A DNA stretch of 64,000 bases from Opitutia bacterium (GCA_016217595.1 JACRHS010000004.1:1-64000), one strand, 5' to 3'; shown: positions 18,068-27,893, numbered from the stretch's first letter. The notes: generated from the sequence alone by a model not told the origin. Numbers and translations: made by a program.

Positions 18068-18868
18068 TCAGCCCGCCTGCGCCAACTGCCAGCGGGCCAG
18101 GATGCGCGCGATCTCGGGCTGCACCTGCTGCCGGGCGAGTGCCCGGTCGTCATGGCGCATCAGCAGCGCGTCGTAATTCGTATGCGTGTGTCGGATGTGC
18201 GCCACCACGGCGAGCCGCACCGCCTCCGGATCGAGTTCCCGCGCGGCGGCCGAGCGCCCCACGCGGCCGGAATATTTTTCGCAGGCCCGCTCGGCAATGC
18301 GCGCTGCCTCTGCCGCCGGACAACCGGGATACGCCGCGCCAATGGCCGCGGCAAAAGCCGCGACGCGACCCGGCTCCTGCGCGGCCCGCGCCACGGCTGC
18401 GCGCTCGCGTTGTCGCGCCCGCCGGTCGGCGTCGGCCAGACACTCCTCCTCCGCGCGCTGGATCGCCGCCGCGGGCACGAGGATGCCCTGGCGTTCGTAG
18501 TGCTGCCGGGCGCGCGACCACTGCACCACCACGGCGCGCAACGCCGCGTGCTTGGTCGCCCGACGCGTGAGCGCGACATCGCCGCGCGGCAAAAATTCCA
18601 GATGCGCGAGATCCGCGCACTCCAGGCACAGCGGCTTTTCGCGCACCAGCCTGATCCAGTTGCCCTTGAACAAATCCAGCCCGCACTCCGCGCATTTCCC
18701 CTGCTGGTGGGTGATAAAAACGACGATCTCCGTCGGCGCCGGAGTTGCGGCAGCGGTGCCTGCTGCGGATGTGAGCGGAACAATATCGGCCACGCGCCAG
18801 AAATTGCCGCGTCCGATGCCTTCGGGCAAGTCCGCACCCGCCGCCACTTGGCAGCGATGAATTTCCAT
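18068..18868 (-). CDS. DUF2293-domain protein with N-terminal zinc-ribbon-like cysteines
   Basis: This 266-residue cytoplasmic protein has two parts. Residues about 45-95 hold a CxxC...CxxC pair (CAECG and CLECA) typical of a small zinc ribbon, on the sequence GKCAECGLDLFKGNWI. The C-terminal part carries the DUF2293 signature: YPGCP, GRVGRSAAAREL, AVVAHIRHTHTNYDALL and a final ILARW helix. DUF2293 has no known biochemical role. The ATG at 18868 is preferred over 18889. Its start is only 35 bases from the divergent start of the giant TPR gene, so the two probably share a very compact promoter region. Confidence 0.8.
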   Translation of the reverse strand: MEIHRCQVAAGADLPEGIGRGNFWRVADIVPLTSAAGTAAATPAPTEIVVFITHQQGKCAECGLDLFKGNWIRLVREKPLCLECADLAHLEFLPRGDVALTRRATKHAALRAVVVQWSRARQHYERQGILVPAAAIQRAEEECLADADRRARQRERAAVARAAQEPGRVAAFAAAIGAAYPGCPAAEAARIAERACEKYSGRVGRSAAARELDPEAVRLAVVAHIRHTHTNYDALLMRHDDRALARQQVQPEIARILARWQLAQAG

Positions 18869-18903
18869 TGCCCCAACAGCAGCGCACAATTTCCAATCTT
18901 CCC

Positions 18904-21900
18904 ATGGCCCAGACCCCCAACCCTTCTGCCATCACTGAGTTTCAAGAGTTGTACCGGCGCGCACGGTTTCTGGATGCTTACGTGCTGCTCCAGCAGTTTT
19001 CGCCACCGGAGATGTGGGTGGACACACCGGCACGCATCGCCGCCCAACGTTTGCTCGGCAATCTCGGCGCCACACGTCGCGCGCAGAATTTATCGCATGC
19101 CACCTGGCAACGAGATCCCGCCAACATCGCCTCCTGTTTTTACTACGCATACAATTTCTCCGAGCGTCATGGCCCGCTCGAAACCCTCCAGCTGGTCGAA
19201 TCGTGGTTTGCCGCCGGCACGGTTCCCACACACACGGCCGACACCGCCGATCCACACGCGGTTTATCTGTGGCTGCTCCAGGCGTGTTTGCTCGCGCAAT
19301 TTCGCGATTTTACCGCGGCCCAACCTTGGTTGGATGCCGCCGAACGCGTCACTCCCGATGATCCGTGGACTCATGTCGAGAAAGCTTCGGTCTTTCTCCA
19401 ACAAGATCGTTATGCCGAAGCCATCGCTGCGACCGAACGCGCCCTTGCCCTGCGTCCCGCTTACCGGCCGGCCATCGGGGTCTTAGCCCACGCATTGACG
19501 CTGTGCGGCCGCGAAACCGAGGCCGTAGCAGCGCTGCAACAGTCCCTCGACTCGATGCAAAGCGGCCACCTCGCGTGTCAATTGGTCAATTTGCTGTACG
19601 AACGCGGCGATTTCGCCGGGGCTTACGATGCGCTCCTCACCGCCGAACGATTCTGGCCGCTCGCCGAGAAACCGCTGCGGCAATGGCTCGCTGGGCGCAA
19701 GGCCGACACACTACACCGCCTGGGTCGTCCGCAGGAGGCGATCGTTCAAGCGCGCCAATTGACCGGTCGTTACCACGAGTCCATGGTAACGCGGCTCACT
19801 GCCCAACTGGAAAACGGTGCCCCCGCCAAGCGCGTTGAATTGCCGGTCGGTTTTGTTCGCCAGCATCACCTGACCTGTGCGCCAGCGACCCTGAGCGCGG
19901 TCAGCGCCTTTCTTGGCCAACCGATCGACCATCTCGCACTGGCCCGACTGATCACCTACGACGGCACTCCAGACCACGAGGAACGCCACTGGCTCGAAAC
20001 CCACGGCTGGCACGTCCGCGAGTTTCGCGTCACGTGGGAAAGCGCGGTCGCTCTGCTCGACCGCGGCTTGCCCTTCACGATGGTGACAACCTGGGTGCGC
20101 AGCGCGCATATGCAGGCGGTCATCGGTTATGATGCCACGCTGCGCACGCTAGTCATTCGCGACCCCTACGAACGCAACCAGTCGGAGACGCTCGCCGCCG
20201 AGTTTTTCGAGCTGCAAACGCCCCATGGTCCCCGCGGCATGGCGCTGGTGCCTACCGCCAACGCCGACCGGATCGCCGACATCGAGTTTCCCGACGCACC
20301 TCTCTACGACCTCTGGTATCAGTTGCGCCGCGCACTGGCGTCGCATGATCGCGCTGCCGCCGTCCGGCATGCAGAGGAGCTCGAACGCCACGCTCCCGGC
20401 CATCGCCTCGCACTCTGGGCACAGCGCGCGCTGGCCTATTATGACGACAATCCGCTGCGCATTCATGAGACAGTCGTCGCGCTGCGCCGGCTTTTCCCCA
20501 AAGAACCCAATCTCCAGCTCGAAGAGCTTTCGCTCCTGCAACGCCTCGGACGCCGCGCCGAGCGGCTCGAACGACTGCGCGAGCAAGCGCTCGCCCGCGG
20601 CGCCGATCCGGCGTTCTGGCGGGAGTACGCGGAGGAATTGCGCAATGACGCCCGCGAGCATCAACGCGCCCGTCGCTATGCGCGCCGCCTGGCCCGCACC
20701 CGGCCGCAGGACTGGCCCAATCTCCTTACCTTCGCCAACGTGTTGTGGGATCAACGCGATTTCGCCGCCGCCACCCGCGTTTACCGGCTCGCCGCCACAC
20801 AAGGAGACAAAGCGGAGTGGGCATGGCAGTCGTATTTCATCGCCTGCCGCCTTCTGCGCCAGACCGACACCGTGCTGGCTCTGTTGCGCGAACGCTGGCA
20901 ACGGCTCGGCCACGCCTCCGCCCTGCCAGCCCAAGCATTATGCCGGGCGCTTAGGCAATTGGATCGCGGCGCCGAGGCCACGGTCGTTTTGGAGTCTGCG
21001 CTCACACAGCGGCCCGAAGATGGCAGCCTCCTGCTCTTTGCCGCTGAACACTGCAGTCGCAGCGGCGAGTGGTCACGCGCCGCCGCAAACCTGAAAGCGG
21101 CCCAAGGCCGCGTGCCACCTGCAGAATGGCTCCCGGTGGCCGCAGGACTGGCCAACGCGCAGGCGGATCATCCCACGACTCTCTCGCTCTGGCGGCAATT
21201 GCTCGCCAATGACCCGCAAAACATCCAGGCCCTGCGGGAAGTGGCACGGTTGCAGGCCATCACCACCGGCCGCGAGGCCACGCTCACATGGCTGGCCGAG
21301 CAAGTGCGCCGCTTTCCCCACTTCCTGCCTTTGCGACAAATCCGGCTCGAATGGCTGCGCGCCGCGCCCGCCGCCGACGCTCTCGCCGAGGTTGAAGATT
21401 ATCTGGCGCTTCACTCCGGCGATGCCTGGGCGCTGCGGGAAAAAGCGCTCATCCTTCTGCGGGCGCTCCGGCCGGAGGAGGCTCTTGCCAACGCGCTAGC
21501 TGCCGAGCAAATCGAACCGCAAGCCGCGACCTCGGCGGGAATCGTGGGCCAGGCATTGCTGGCGTTGCGCCGTCTGCCCGAGGCGCGCGCAGCGACGCTC
21601 CGCGCCCTGCGCCTCTCCATCGACGCCGAGCACCTGATGCCGCAACTCATCGCGGCGAGCCCCAGCTTCGAGGAACGTGTTGCCGCCGTGAAATTTCTGC
21701 GCGACGAACTGAGCGCCCAGCCAGCACTGGGACAGAGCTTCCTGCAATTTCGTCTGATCGCCACGGGCGTGCTCCCAGCCGAAGAGTTGCGCGAGGCGCT
21801 CGAAACGCTGCGCACCGCGCAACCCGAGCACTGGGAAATCTGGTCCGCCACCATCCAGCAGGCCATCGCCCAAAATCGGGGCGACGATGCGTTGAGCCGC

Positions 21901-24078
21901 GCCGAGGAAGCGACCCGACGCTTCCCCCTGGTGCCGCGACTCTGGGTCGATCTGGCCGATGTGCATCGCCTGCGTGACAACGCCGAGCCCGAGGCGCAAG
22001 CGCTCGCCCGCGCGCTGGAACTTTCGCCGGCGTGGAGTTTCGCCAGCCGTCGGCTGGCCTCCTTGCACCTCCGCGCCCGGCAATTCGAAACCGCCGAACA
22101 GGTGCTGCGCCAGGCCCTCACCCATGACTCCATGGATGCCGCCGTGCTCGCCGATCACGCGCAACTGCTCTGGGGACTGGGCCGGCAGCACGAAGCCATC
22201 GCCACCGTGGAGCGCGCCATCGGATTCGCGCCAGATTACAACTGGGCTTGGAATCTGTTGTCCCAATGGTCCCGAGAACGCCGGGAACCTGACCGCGTGT
22301 TCGCCTTCGCCCAACAGTTGGTCGCGCAGCGTCCCGGCGATGCCCAACCCCATTCCCGGCTCGCGCTCGAGTTGCTGAACGCAAACAAGCTCGAAGCCGC
22401 GCGCGCCGCCGCGGAAACCGCCCTGTCGCTCGACCGCACCTCGGCGGATTTGCACGACACCCTGGCCATCATTCTCGCCCGGCTCGGGTGTTACGATGAA
22501 GCACTGGACGCCTGCCGCGCCCCAGCGGTAGGCCTGCCGCTACCGGCGTTACTACGCGGACGAGCGGCGTGGATCGACTGGCATCGCGGCGCCCGCAAAA
22601 ATGCGGTCGAGCAGTTGCGCGCGGTACTCGCCGATCATCCCGATTATTCCTGGGGCTGGCAGACGCTGGCGGACTGGCTCGAAGCGTTGGAAGACAACCG
22701 CGGCGCCGCGGAAGCCGCGGAACGACTGGCCGCGCTCAATCCGACGCAGGCCTTTCCCCTCGGTTATGTCGCCGACCTTAAACTCAAGCTGGGCGAAAAA
22801 CGCGTGGCGATGGAGCACCTGCGCCGCGCGCTGCGGATCGATCCCCACTACGCATTCGCTTCGTTCACCCTGCTGCGCTTGGAGTGCGAGGCGGAGAACT
22901 GGAAGGAAGCCCAGGCCATCCTCGACTCGATCCGGGCCCACGCCTCTTGCTGGCACGCCCTGCGCTGCGAAGTGCTATTGCAACGCGCGCGCCACGACCA
23001 AGCCGCAGCCTTGCAGGCGCTGGCAGGACTCTGTCGAGCTCCCACGCAAGAAACGGAAGCTCTGACTGGCGCGGCCGGATATTTTTTCGACGCCTACTGG
23101 ACGCAACCGTTGGCCAAAACGCTGGCCAGCGCCCTGGCCCTGCCCGACGCCAATCCAGAAGTGGGCGCGCTGTGGATGCGCGCATGCCTTGCTTATACAG
23201 AATGGCCGCGCTTGCGCCGCCTCAAGTCGCCAGCCATTCGCGACGAAGTGCGACGCGCGGCATATGTCACCTATCTTGAATGGCTCGGAAACACCCAGCG
23301 CCGCCTCCGTCTGCTGTGGCAAGTTTTCCGGCATCGCACCTGGTTGCGAAAAGACAACGCCACCTGGGGCATCGTCGGCTATGCGCTATCGCGGGCTGGT
23401 TTTTCGCGTTGGCTCATCCGGTGGATGGCGGACTGGCGTGAGCACCGCGAGGCATCACCGTGGATGCTCTTCAACCTTTCGCTCTGCCTCTATAATGCCG
23501 GCCGCGATGCCGAGGCCCACCAAGTGGTCGACGCCGCACTGCAACTGCCCGCCGATCATACCCGCACGGCCTTCGTCGCATGGACCGCGTGGCGTCAAGC
23601 CCGCCTGGGTGAAATAGCCGAGGCGCGGCGTTTGCTGGCCCTATGCGATCCCAAGCCCCACATCGAACTCGCCGGAATCATGGCGCAACTGACAGAGAGC
23701 ATCTGCTACGCACATGAAGCCCCGAGCGAACAAGCCGCAGTCACGTTTGCCGAAACGCGTCGGAAGCTGGCCGCGTTGCGGACGGAAAATGCGGGCACAT
23801 ACGCCAACAAAGCGGTGCGCCGCGCCCACTATGCCACGCTGCAAGCCGCGGCCGCCGCGACCCGCCGCGCGTATTGGCCGATCTGGCTCCGCCTTTGCAA
23901 ACCTTGGCACACACTCAGTCGCACAGTATTCTTCACGGTCTTCTCTGGCGTACTGCTGCTGACAATTCCCCTGCTACTCGCAGTTCTGCCAACCGGTTCG
24001 CCCCCGATGTTCGTCGTTCTCTGGCCGCTAGCTATGGTCATTATGATGCTACTCAAACGTTCTGATGGTTCGCACTGA
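18904..24078 (+). CDS. Giant TPR protein with embedded C39-like papain-fold domain and C-terminal membrane anchor
   Basis: This 1,724-residue protein has TPR-like helical pairs at about 1-300. A peptidase-C39-like domain follows at about 310-435, and then more than a thousand residues of TPR-like repeats. Near the C-terminus are two hydrophobic helices (TVFFTVFSGVLLLTIPLLLA and FVVLWPLAMVIMMLL). The C39-like domain shows a complete papain-type set: Q320, C325 in TCAPATLSAVSAFLG, H402 in AHMQAVIGYD and D420 in IRDPY. Catalysis therefore seems possible. It has no signal peptide, so most of the protein is probably cytoplasmic and tethered at the membrane by its tail. The ATG at 18904 fits better than an in-frame codon at 18868. 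The substrate is unknown. A related M50-TPR gene lies at 26640. Confidence 0.85.
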   Translation: MAQTPNPSAITEFQELYRRARFLDAYVLLQQFSPPEMWVDTPARIAAQRLLGNLGATRRAQNLSHATWQRDPANIASCFYYAYNFSERHGPLETLQLVESWFAAGTVPTHTADTADPHAVYLWLLQACLLAQFRDFTAAQPWLDAAERVTPDDPWTHVEKASVFLQQDRYAEAIAATERALALRPAYRPAIGVLAHALTLCGRETEAVAALQQSLDSMQSGHLACQLVNLLYERGDFAGAYDALLTAERFWPLAEKPLRQWLAGRKADTLHRLGRPQEAIVQARQLTGRYHESMVTRLTAQLENGAPAKRVELPVGFVRQHHLTCAPATLSAVSAFLGQPIDHLALARLITYDGTPDHEERHWLETHGWHVREFRVTWESAVALLDRGLPFTMVTTWVRSAHMQAVIGYDATLRTLVIRDPYERNQSETLAAEFFELQTPHGPRGMALVPTANADRIADIEFPDAPLYDLWYQLRRALASHDRAAAVRHAEELERHAPGHRLALWAQRALAYYDDNPLRIHETVVALRRLFPKEPNLQLEELSLLQRLGRRAERLERLREQALARGADPAFWREYAEELRNDAREHQRARRYARRLARTRPQDWPNLLTFANVLWDQRDFAAATRVYRLAATQGDKAEWAWQSYFIACRLLRQTDTVLALLRERWQRLGHASALPAQALCRALRQLDRGAEATVVLESALTQRPEDGSLLLFAAEHCSRSGEWSRAAANLKAAQGRVPPAEWLPVAAGLANAQADHPTTLSLWRQLLANDPQNIQALREVARLQAITTGREATLTWLAEQVRRFPHFLPLRQIRLEWLRAAPAADALAEVEDYLALHSGDAWALREKALILLRALRPEEALANALAAEQIEPQAATSAGIVGQALLALRRLPEARAATLRALRLSIDAEHLMPQLIAASPSFEERVAAVKFLRDELSAQPALGQSFLQFRLIATGVLPAEELREALETLRTAQPEHWEIWSATIQQAIAQNRGDDALSRAEEATRRFPLVPRLWVDLADVHRLRDNAEPEAQALARALELSPAWSFASRRLASLHLRARQFETAEQVLRQALTHDSMDAAVLADHAQLLWGLGRQHEAIATVERAIGFAPDYNWAWNLLSQWSRERREPDRVFAFAQQLVAQRPGDAQPHSRLALELLNANKLEAARAAAETALSLDRTSADLHDTLAIILARLGCYDEALDACRAPAVGLPLPALLRGRAAWIDWHRGARKNAVEQLRAVLADHPDYSWGWQTLADWLEALEDNRGAAEAAERLAALNPTQAFPLGYVADLKLKLGEKRVAMEHLRRALRIDPHYAFASFTLLRLECEAENWKEAQAILDSIRAHASCWHALRCEVLLQRARHDQAAALQALAGLCRAPTQETEALTGAAGYFFDAYWTQPLAKTLASALALPDANPEVGALWMRACLAYTEWPRLRRLKSPAIRDEVRRAAYVTYLEWLGNTQRRLRLLWQVFRHRTWLRKDNATWGIVGYALSRAGFSRWLIRWMADWREHREASPWMLFNLSLCLYNAGRDAEAHQVVDAALQLPADHTRTAFVAWTAWRQARLGEIAEARRLLALCDPKPHIELAGIMAQLTESICYAHEAPSEQAAVTFAETRRKLAALRTENAGTYANKAVRRAHYATLQAAAAATRRAYWPIWLRLCKPWHTLSRTVFFTVFSGVLLLTIPLLLAVLPTGSPPMFVVLWPLAMVIMMLLKRSDGSH

Positions 24079-24095
24079 CACCATCAGCGTTTGTT
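24062..24095 (+). terminator. Possible terminator over the TPR-gene stop codon
   Basis: CTGATGGT (24062-24069) pairs with ACCATCAG (24080-24087) around a 10-nt loop that contains the TGA stop at 24076-24078. CGTTTGTT follows. The stem is only 8 bp and the T content modest, and it runs straight into copy B of the palindromic repeat. Confidence 0.45.
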
Positions 24096-24116
24096 ACGTA
24101 TTACGTAACTTTCCGC
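24087..24116. repeat. Copy B of a palindromic intergenic repeat
   Basis: The 17-bp palindrome GTTACGTA-T-TACGTAAC (24093-24109) is preceded by GCGTTT and followed by TTTCCGCC. It matches copy A at 17996-18026 (GTAACGTATTACGTTAC), and the two differences in the palindrome are compensating. It overlaps the stop codon of the minus-strand glycosyltransferase gene. Confidence 0.65.
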
Positions 24117-24820
24117 CGCACGCCGCGGCGGCGGAGGAGCCACCAGAGGGCGAGCATGTCGGCGAGCGGACGCCAGAGCATCACGCGCAAGCCGTAGTTC
24201 GACACGCCGCCGCGCCGCTCCCGGTGTTGCACCACGATCTCCGTCACCCGAAAACCCGCCGCCACCGCAAACGCCGGCATGAACGAGTACAGCGAGCGGA
24301 TCGGCCAGAACGCCGCCGCCACTTCGCGCCGAAACACTTTCAACGCGCAGCCGCTGTCGCTCAGACCGTCGCCGAGCACGCGCGCGCGCACGCGGTTGGC
24401 CACGCGCGACATTTTGCGGCGCAGCCAGGAATCGTGTCGCGCCGCCCGCACGCCCACCACCATGTCGGCTTGATCGAGCAACGGCAGCAGGCGCGGGATG
24501 TCGGCCGGCACGTTCTGCCCGTCGCCGTCCAGTGTGACAATGATCGGCGCGCGCGCCTCGGCGAAACCGCGCAAAAGCGCCGCCGCCTGTCCGGCGTTGG
24601 GCGTCTGCCGCACCACGCGGCACTGTGGCCACTGCGCCGCCGCGCGCGCCAGCTCCGTCGCGGTGGTGTCGGTGCTGCCATCGTCGACTGCCAGCACTTC
24701 AAACGGCTCCTCCAGCCCGGCCATCGCCGCGCACACTTCCTCCACGAACGCGCGGGCGACCGCGGATTCGTTGTAAAACGGAATGACGACCGAGTAACGG
24801 GGGGCAATGGCGGCGATCAT
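24101..24820 (-). CDS. Family 2 glycosyltransferase (DPM/ArnC-like)
   Basis: This 239-residue GT2 enzyme has the GT-A fold motifs VVIPFYNES near the start, VDDGSTD for nucleotide binding, the DGDGQN metal-binding DxD region and the downstream SDSGCALKVFRR stretch. It resembles polyprenyl-phosphate sugar transferases that load a sugar onto a lipid carrier, but without the C-terminal transmembrane pair of some members. The tail is very Arg-rich. The ATG at 24820 overlaps the stop of the upstream GT-C gene by four bases (ATGA), so the two are co-translated. Together they fit a pair in which this enzyme makes lipid-linked sugar and the membrane GT-C protein transfers it. Confidence 0.88.
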   Translation of the reverse strand: MIAAIAPRYSVVIPFYNESAVARAFVEEVCAAMAGLEEPFEVLAVDDGSTDTTATELARAAAQWPQCRVVRQTPNAGQAAALLRGFAEARAPIIVTLDGDGQNVPADIPRLLPLLDQADMVVGVRAARHDSWLRRKMSRVANRVRARVLGDGLSDSGCALKVFRREVAAAFWPIRSLYSFMPAFAVAAGFRVTEIVVQHRERRGGVSNYGLRVMLWRPLADMLALWWLLRRRGVRRKVT

Positions 24821-26415
24821 GGCGCGGAAGGTGTGATTTCGTCGATAAAGCGTTGCCAGGTGTCGGGCCCTTCCGGCGTCGCGGCGATCCGTTCGGCGAT
24901 GGGGCGCAACTTTTCCGGTGGGCAAAACCAGATGCGTTTCTCACCGGAGCCGTGCACCGAGATGGCCATCGCGCCCCGGGCGTCGCGCGCCAGCCAGGCG
25001 AACGGCTGCCGCTGGCCCCAGCGTTCCGGATAAAGATAAAGCTGCGGACGCTCCAACACCACGCGGCCCTTGGTTAGATCCGTGGCGTGAAACGGCGGGC
25101 GCAGCGCAAACGGACACGCCCACGACCACATCCACGCGCCCTCATGTGTCTCGGGGGCATTGACGAGCAACGCCGCATCCGCCGGTGCCTGCTCCGCCGC
25201 TGTCCGCACCGCGCCGGCCACGATGCCGGACAACTGCGCCGAGGCCCGCCAAGACTTCGTCGCGGTCGGCAACGTCACCGCGTAGCTCGCGATCAACGCC
25301 ACCGCGAGGCCGAGCCCCCAGCAGCGTGGCAGCGCGTTCAAACCCAGCGCCCAGGCAATGCACACGCCCGCCGAGGCAAGATAGAGATGCCGCGCCGACA
25401 CATACGTCACCACGAGCGGCAACGTGGCCACGGCATACCAGGCCACGCCGCAGAAAAACACCGCCGCCGCCCAAGCCCGCGCGCGCCAGAAGAGATAAAA
25501 CCACCCGGCGAGCATCCCGCCCAACAGTGCCAGACTCGCGCCATGCGCACGGCCGAGACCAAACGGCGCGCAATAGAATTGGGAGAACAGCTCCTGCGCG
25601 TACTGCAATTGCCGTTGCCCCAGCTCGCGCCAGAAGACGAGCGAGCCCAGCGCGAGCGACGGACCGCTGGCCCCGCCCGACAGCGCGAGTCGCCGGCACA
25701 GAAAATAAACCGCCGCGATCCCGATCCAGCCGAGATAAAGATAGACGGCCCGCTCCCAATCACGCCGCACTTCCGCGCGACACAGCAAGCCATCGCCCAA
25801 CAGCGCCATGAGCGGCAGCGTCAGGCCAAACTCCTTGGAAAACGCCGCGCCCGCGTAGCACAGCCACGCCGCCACCAGCCAGCGCACATGCCCCTCGGTA
25901 CGGAACGCCAACCACGCCACGATGCCGCCGAGATAGAAAAACGTGGCGAGCGAATCGACGCGCCCGGTGATCCATGTCACCGGCTCTGCGTGGGCCGGAT
26001 GCAACGCGAAGAGCAGACCGGCGACGTACGCGCACCATGGCTGGCCGCGACTCACGCGCCATGCGAGCGCCCCCACCAACCACGCGCTCGCGATGTGGAT
26101 GGAGAGGTTGGTGAGCCGGTAACCGAGCGCCGCTCCACCCCACAAGTGGGCGTCGCTGACAAACGTCAATGCCGTGATCGGCCGCAACTCCGGCAGCACC
26201 ATGCCCCACATGCCCTCGGACCACTCGCGCACGAACAGTCGCGGCCACTCGCCGAGCGACATCGCCGCGAAGCGGCCGACGTAGGCGAAGTCGTCGCCGA
26301 TGAAATACCCGCCGAGGGTGTTGGCGAACCCGGCCAACGCCGCCAGCGTGACTGCGCCCAGCAAGAGCAAGGGCCAACGCGTCACGAGAATACCGCTGGG
26401 GGGCTGGGAGGACAT
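24817..26415 (-). CDS. Polytopic GT-C-type glycosyltransferase (TMTC/PMT-like)
   Basis: This 532-residue integral membrane protein has roughly ten hydrophobic segments. The first loop has the acidic GDDFAY motif, followed by RPITALTFVSD, GYRLTNLSIHI, FALHPAHAEPVTWITGRVDSL and FSKEFGL. These are the signature stretches of the TMTC/O-mannosyltransferase-like and related GT-C families that use lipid-linked sugars outside the cytoplasmic membrane. The C-terminal 110 residues form a soluble periplasmic tail. It is first in a two-gene operon with the GT2 enzyme (4-base overlap). The acceptor, protein or glycan, is not visible from sequence. Confidence 0.82.
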   Translation of the reverse strand: MSSQPPSGILVTRWPLLLLGAVTLAALAGFANTLGGYFIGDDFAYVGRFAAMSLGEWPRLFVREWSEGMWGMVLPELRPITALTFVSDAHLWGGAALGYRLTNLSIHIASAWLVGALAWRVSRGQPWCAYVAGLLFALHPAHAEPVTWITGRVDSLATFFYLGGIVAWLAFRTEGHVRWLVAAWLCYAGAAFSKEFGLTLPLMALLGDGLLCRAEVRRDWERAVYLYLGWIGIAAVYFLCRRLALSGGASGPSLALGSLVFWRELGQRQLQYAQELFSQFYCAPFGLGRAHGASLALLGGMLAGWFYLFWRARAWAAAVFFCGVAWYAVATLPLVVTYVSARHLYLASAGVCIAWALGLNALPRCWGLGLAVALIASYAVTLPTATKSWRASAQLSGIVAGAVRTAAEQAPADAALLVNAPETHEGAWMWSWACPFALRPPFHATDLTKGRVVLERPQLYLYPERWGQRQPFAWLARDARGAMAISVHGSGEKRIWFCPPEKLRPIAERIAATPEGPDTWQRFIDEITPSAP

Positions 26416-26639
26416 GCGCCGCCCAGCCTCGCGGCCCGCACCGCAGCGGAAAAGAAAAATCCGCGATTTCGCAAACTATCATAAAGCATCAACGACAATC
26501 TGAACTGCACATGCGCAAGTCTCAGCTTGCCGTGAAGTAGCCCGTGCGACTTCGTCTGCAGAATGTGCCCCATCCCCCCATCGAACCCATACGATCGATG
26601 ACCTTGGGTGAACTTTGAGCCCATACTCACACTTACGAC

Positions 26640-27893
26640 ATGAACAGGTATTCTGCCGGACATAATCTGCTGCACGCGGGATCCTTCATATCACCCCTGT
26701 TGCCGCTGATGATACTCTCGGCAGCATACCCAAGTTCGCCGTATATCCCTAATTTAGCGGTCATCGTACTCCTCTGGTGTCTCGGCTTGGTGATCAGTTA
26801 TGGGCTGATAGCCATCCATGAAATGGGACATGCCATAGCCGCGCACTTGGTGGGTTTGGAATTCACCAGCATTACCATAGGGCACTGGCGAAAACTGTTT
26901 TCTCTGCAGCTCAATAAAATCACGGTAACTGTTCGTGCCGCTCCCGCGTGCGGCTATGTCGAGCTGAGGCTTACACCTCGCAGTTTTTCTTCACCGCGCA
27001 TTATCGCGTTTCTTCTCGCAGGCATTTTCTTTGAAACCATCGCCGTCGTCCTCGCACTACTGGGTCCATACTTACCGACCATAACCTCCTTGGATGAGCT
27101 CTTGCTGGTTTTCGGTCGCATCTGCGTCATTTGCATAGGCGGTTTGCAAGTACTGGTAAACCTGCTGCCTATCGAGGGGCTGGTCGGCGGCTACAAAATG
27201 CCAACAGATGGTTTACAGCTATTGCACCTCTGGAAAAACCGCAGCGCGCGTTCTGCCCAGCGGCAACTTTTCGATGAATTGACCAGACTGGATGAATTAC
27301 GCAGTACGCAGCGTTCTATAGAGGCCATCGAGTTAGCCTCGGATCTCGCACGTCAAAATCCGGATAACCTCAGCCTTTTGCTGATGCTCGGAGGACTGCA
27401 TGCAGAAGCGGGCGATACGCAAAAAGCGGAAGCAATCTGGCGGGAGCTTCTCAAACGCCCCGTGGTATCCCCATCCGCACGCGCCGCACAGCTGGATCAG
27501 TTGTGTTGCCTTCCACTTTATTACGGACGCCTCGATCTATTGCCGGAAGCCGAAGCATGGTGCACCGAGGCTCTGAAATACGCACCCGACGCTATCACCC
27601 TCAAAGGCACACGCGGTAGCGTTCTGGTTGAGCTTGGCCGCATCGATGAAGGCATGGCTTTATTGCGAGAGGTGATTAAGCAAAGTGAGTGCGCGATCGA
27701 CCGCGCCGTTAGTTCTTCCTATCTCGCGAAAGCCCACGCTGCCAAAGGTGATCATTGCGAAGCTCGACAATGGATAGAAAAAGCGCGCGGCATCGACCCA
27801 AACCACATCGTTGTAAAACGCATTACCGCACAATTGTCCCAACAGGAAGAGATAACGACGGCAATGAGCTCTCCGCTTCCCAAAAATCCTTAG
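26640..27893 (+). CDS. M50-like (site-2-protease-type) membrane metalloprotease fused to TPRs
   Basis: In this 417-residue protein, residues 1-190 contain about four transmembrane segments with the zinc motif HEMGH (H60, E61, H64) in the second or third. After the last hydrophobic segment comes NLLPIEGLVGG..DG (N174-P177 and D190), a spaced version of the M50 NxxPxxxxDG motif that supplies the third ligand. Residues about 205-400 are TPR-like helices facing the cytoplasm. M50 enzymes cut substrates within the membrane, often releasing anti-sigma factors. The LVGG in place of LDGG is unusual, and I assume the D190-G191 pair takes over. It converges on carB with a 38-base gap. Confidence 0.82.
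   Translation: MNRYSAGHNLLHAGSFISPLLPLMILSAAYPSSPYIPNLAVIVLLWCLGLVISYGLIAIHEMGHAIAAHLVGLEFTSITIGHWRKLFSLQLNKITVTVRAAPACGYVELRLTPRSFSSPRIIAFLLAGIFFETIAVVLALLGPYLPTITSLDELLLVFGRICVICIGGLQVLVNLLPIEGLVGGYKMPTDGLQLLHLWKNRSARSAQRQLFDELTRLDELRSTQRSIEAIELASDLARQNPDNLSLLLMLGGLHAEAGDTQKAEAIWRELLKRPVVSPSARAAQLDQLCCLPLYYGRLDLLPEAEAWCTEALKYAPDAITLKGTRGSVLVELGRIDEGMALLREVIKQSECAIDRAVSSSYLAKAHAAKGDHCEARQWIEKARGIDPNHIVVKRITAQLSQQEEITTAMSSPLPKNP

Noticed and set aside
25087..26484. 465-codon plus-strand ORF antisense to the GT-C gene
   Set aside because: It is Arg/Pro/His-rich and typical of a GC-rich shadow, while the minus-strand protein has clear family motifs and membrane helices.
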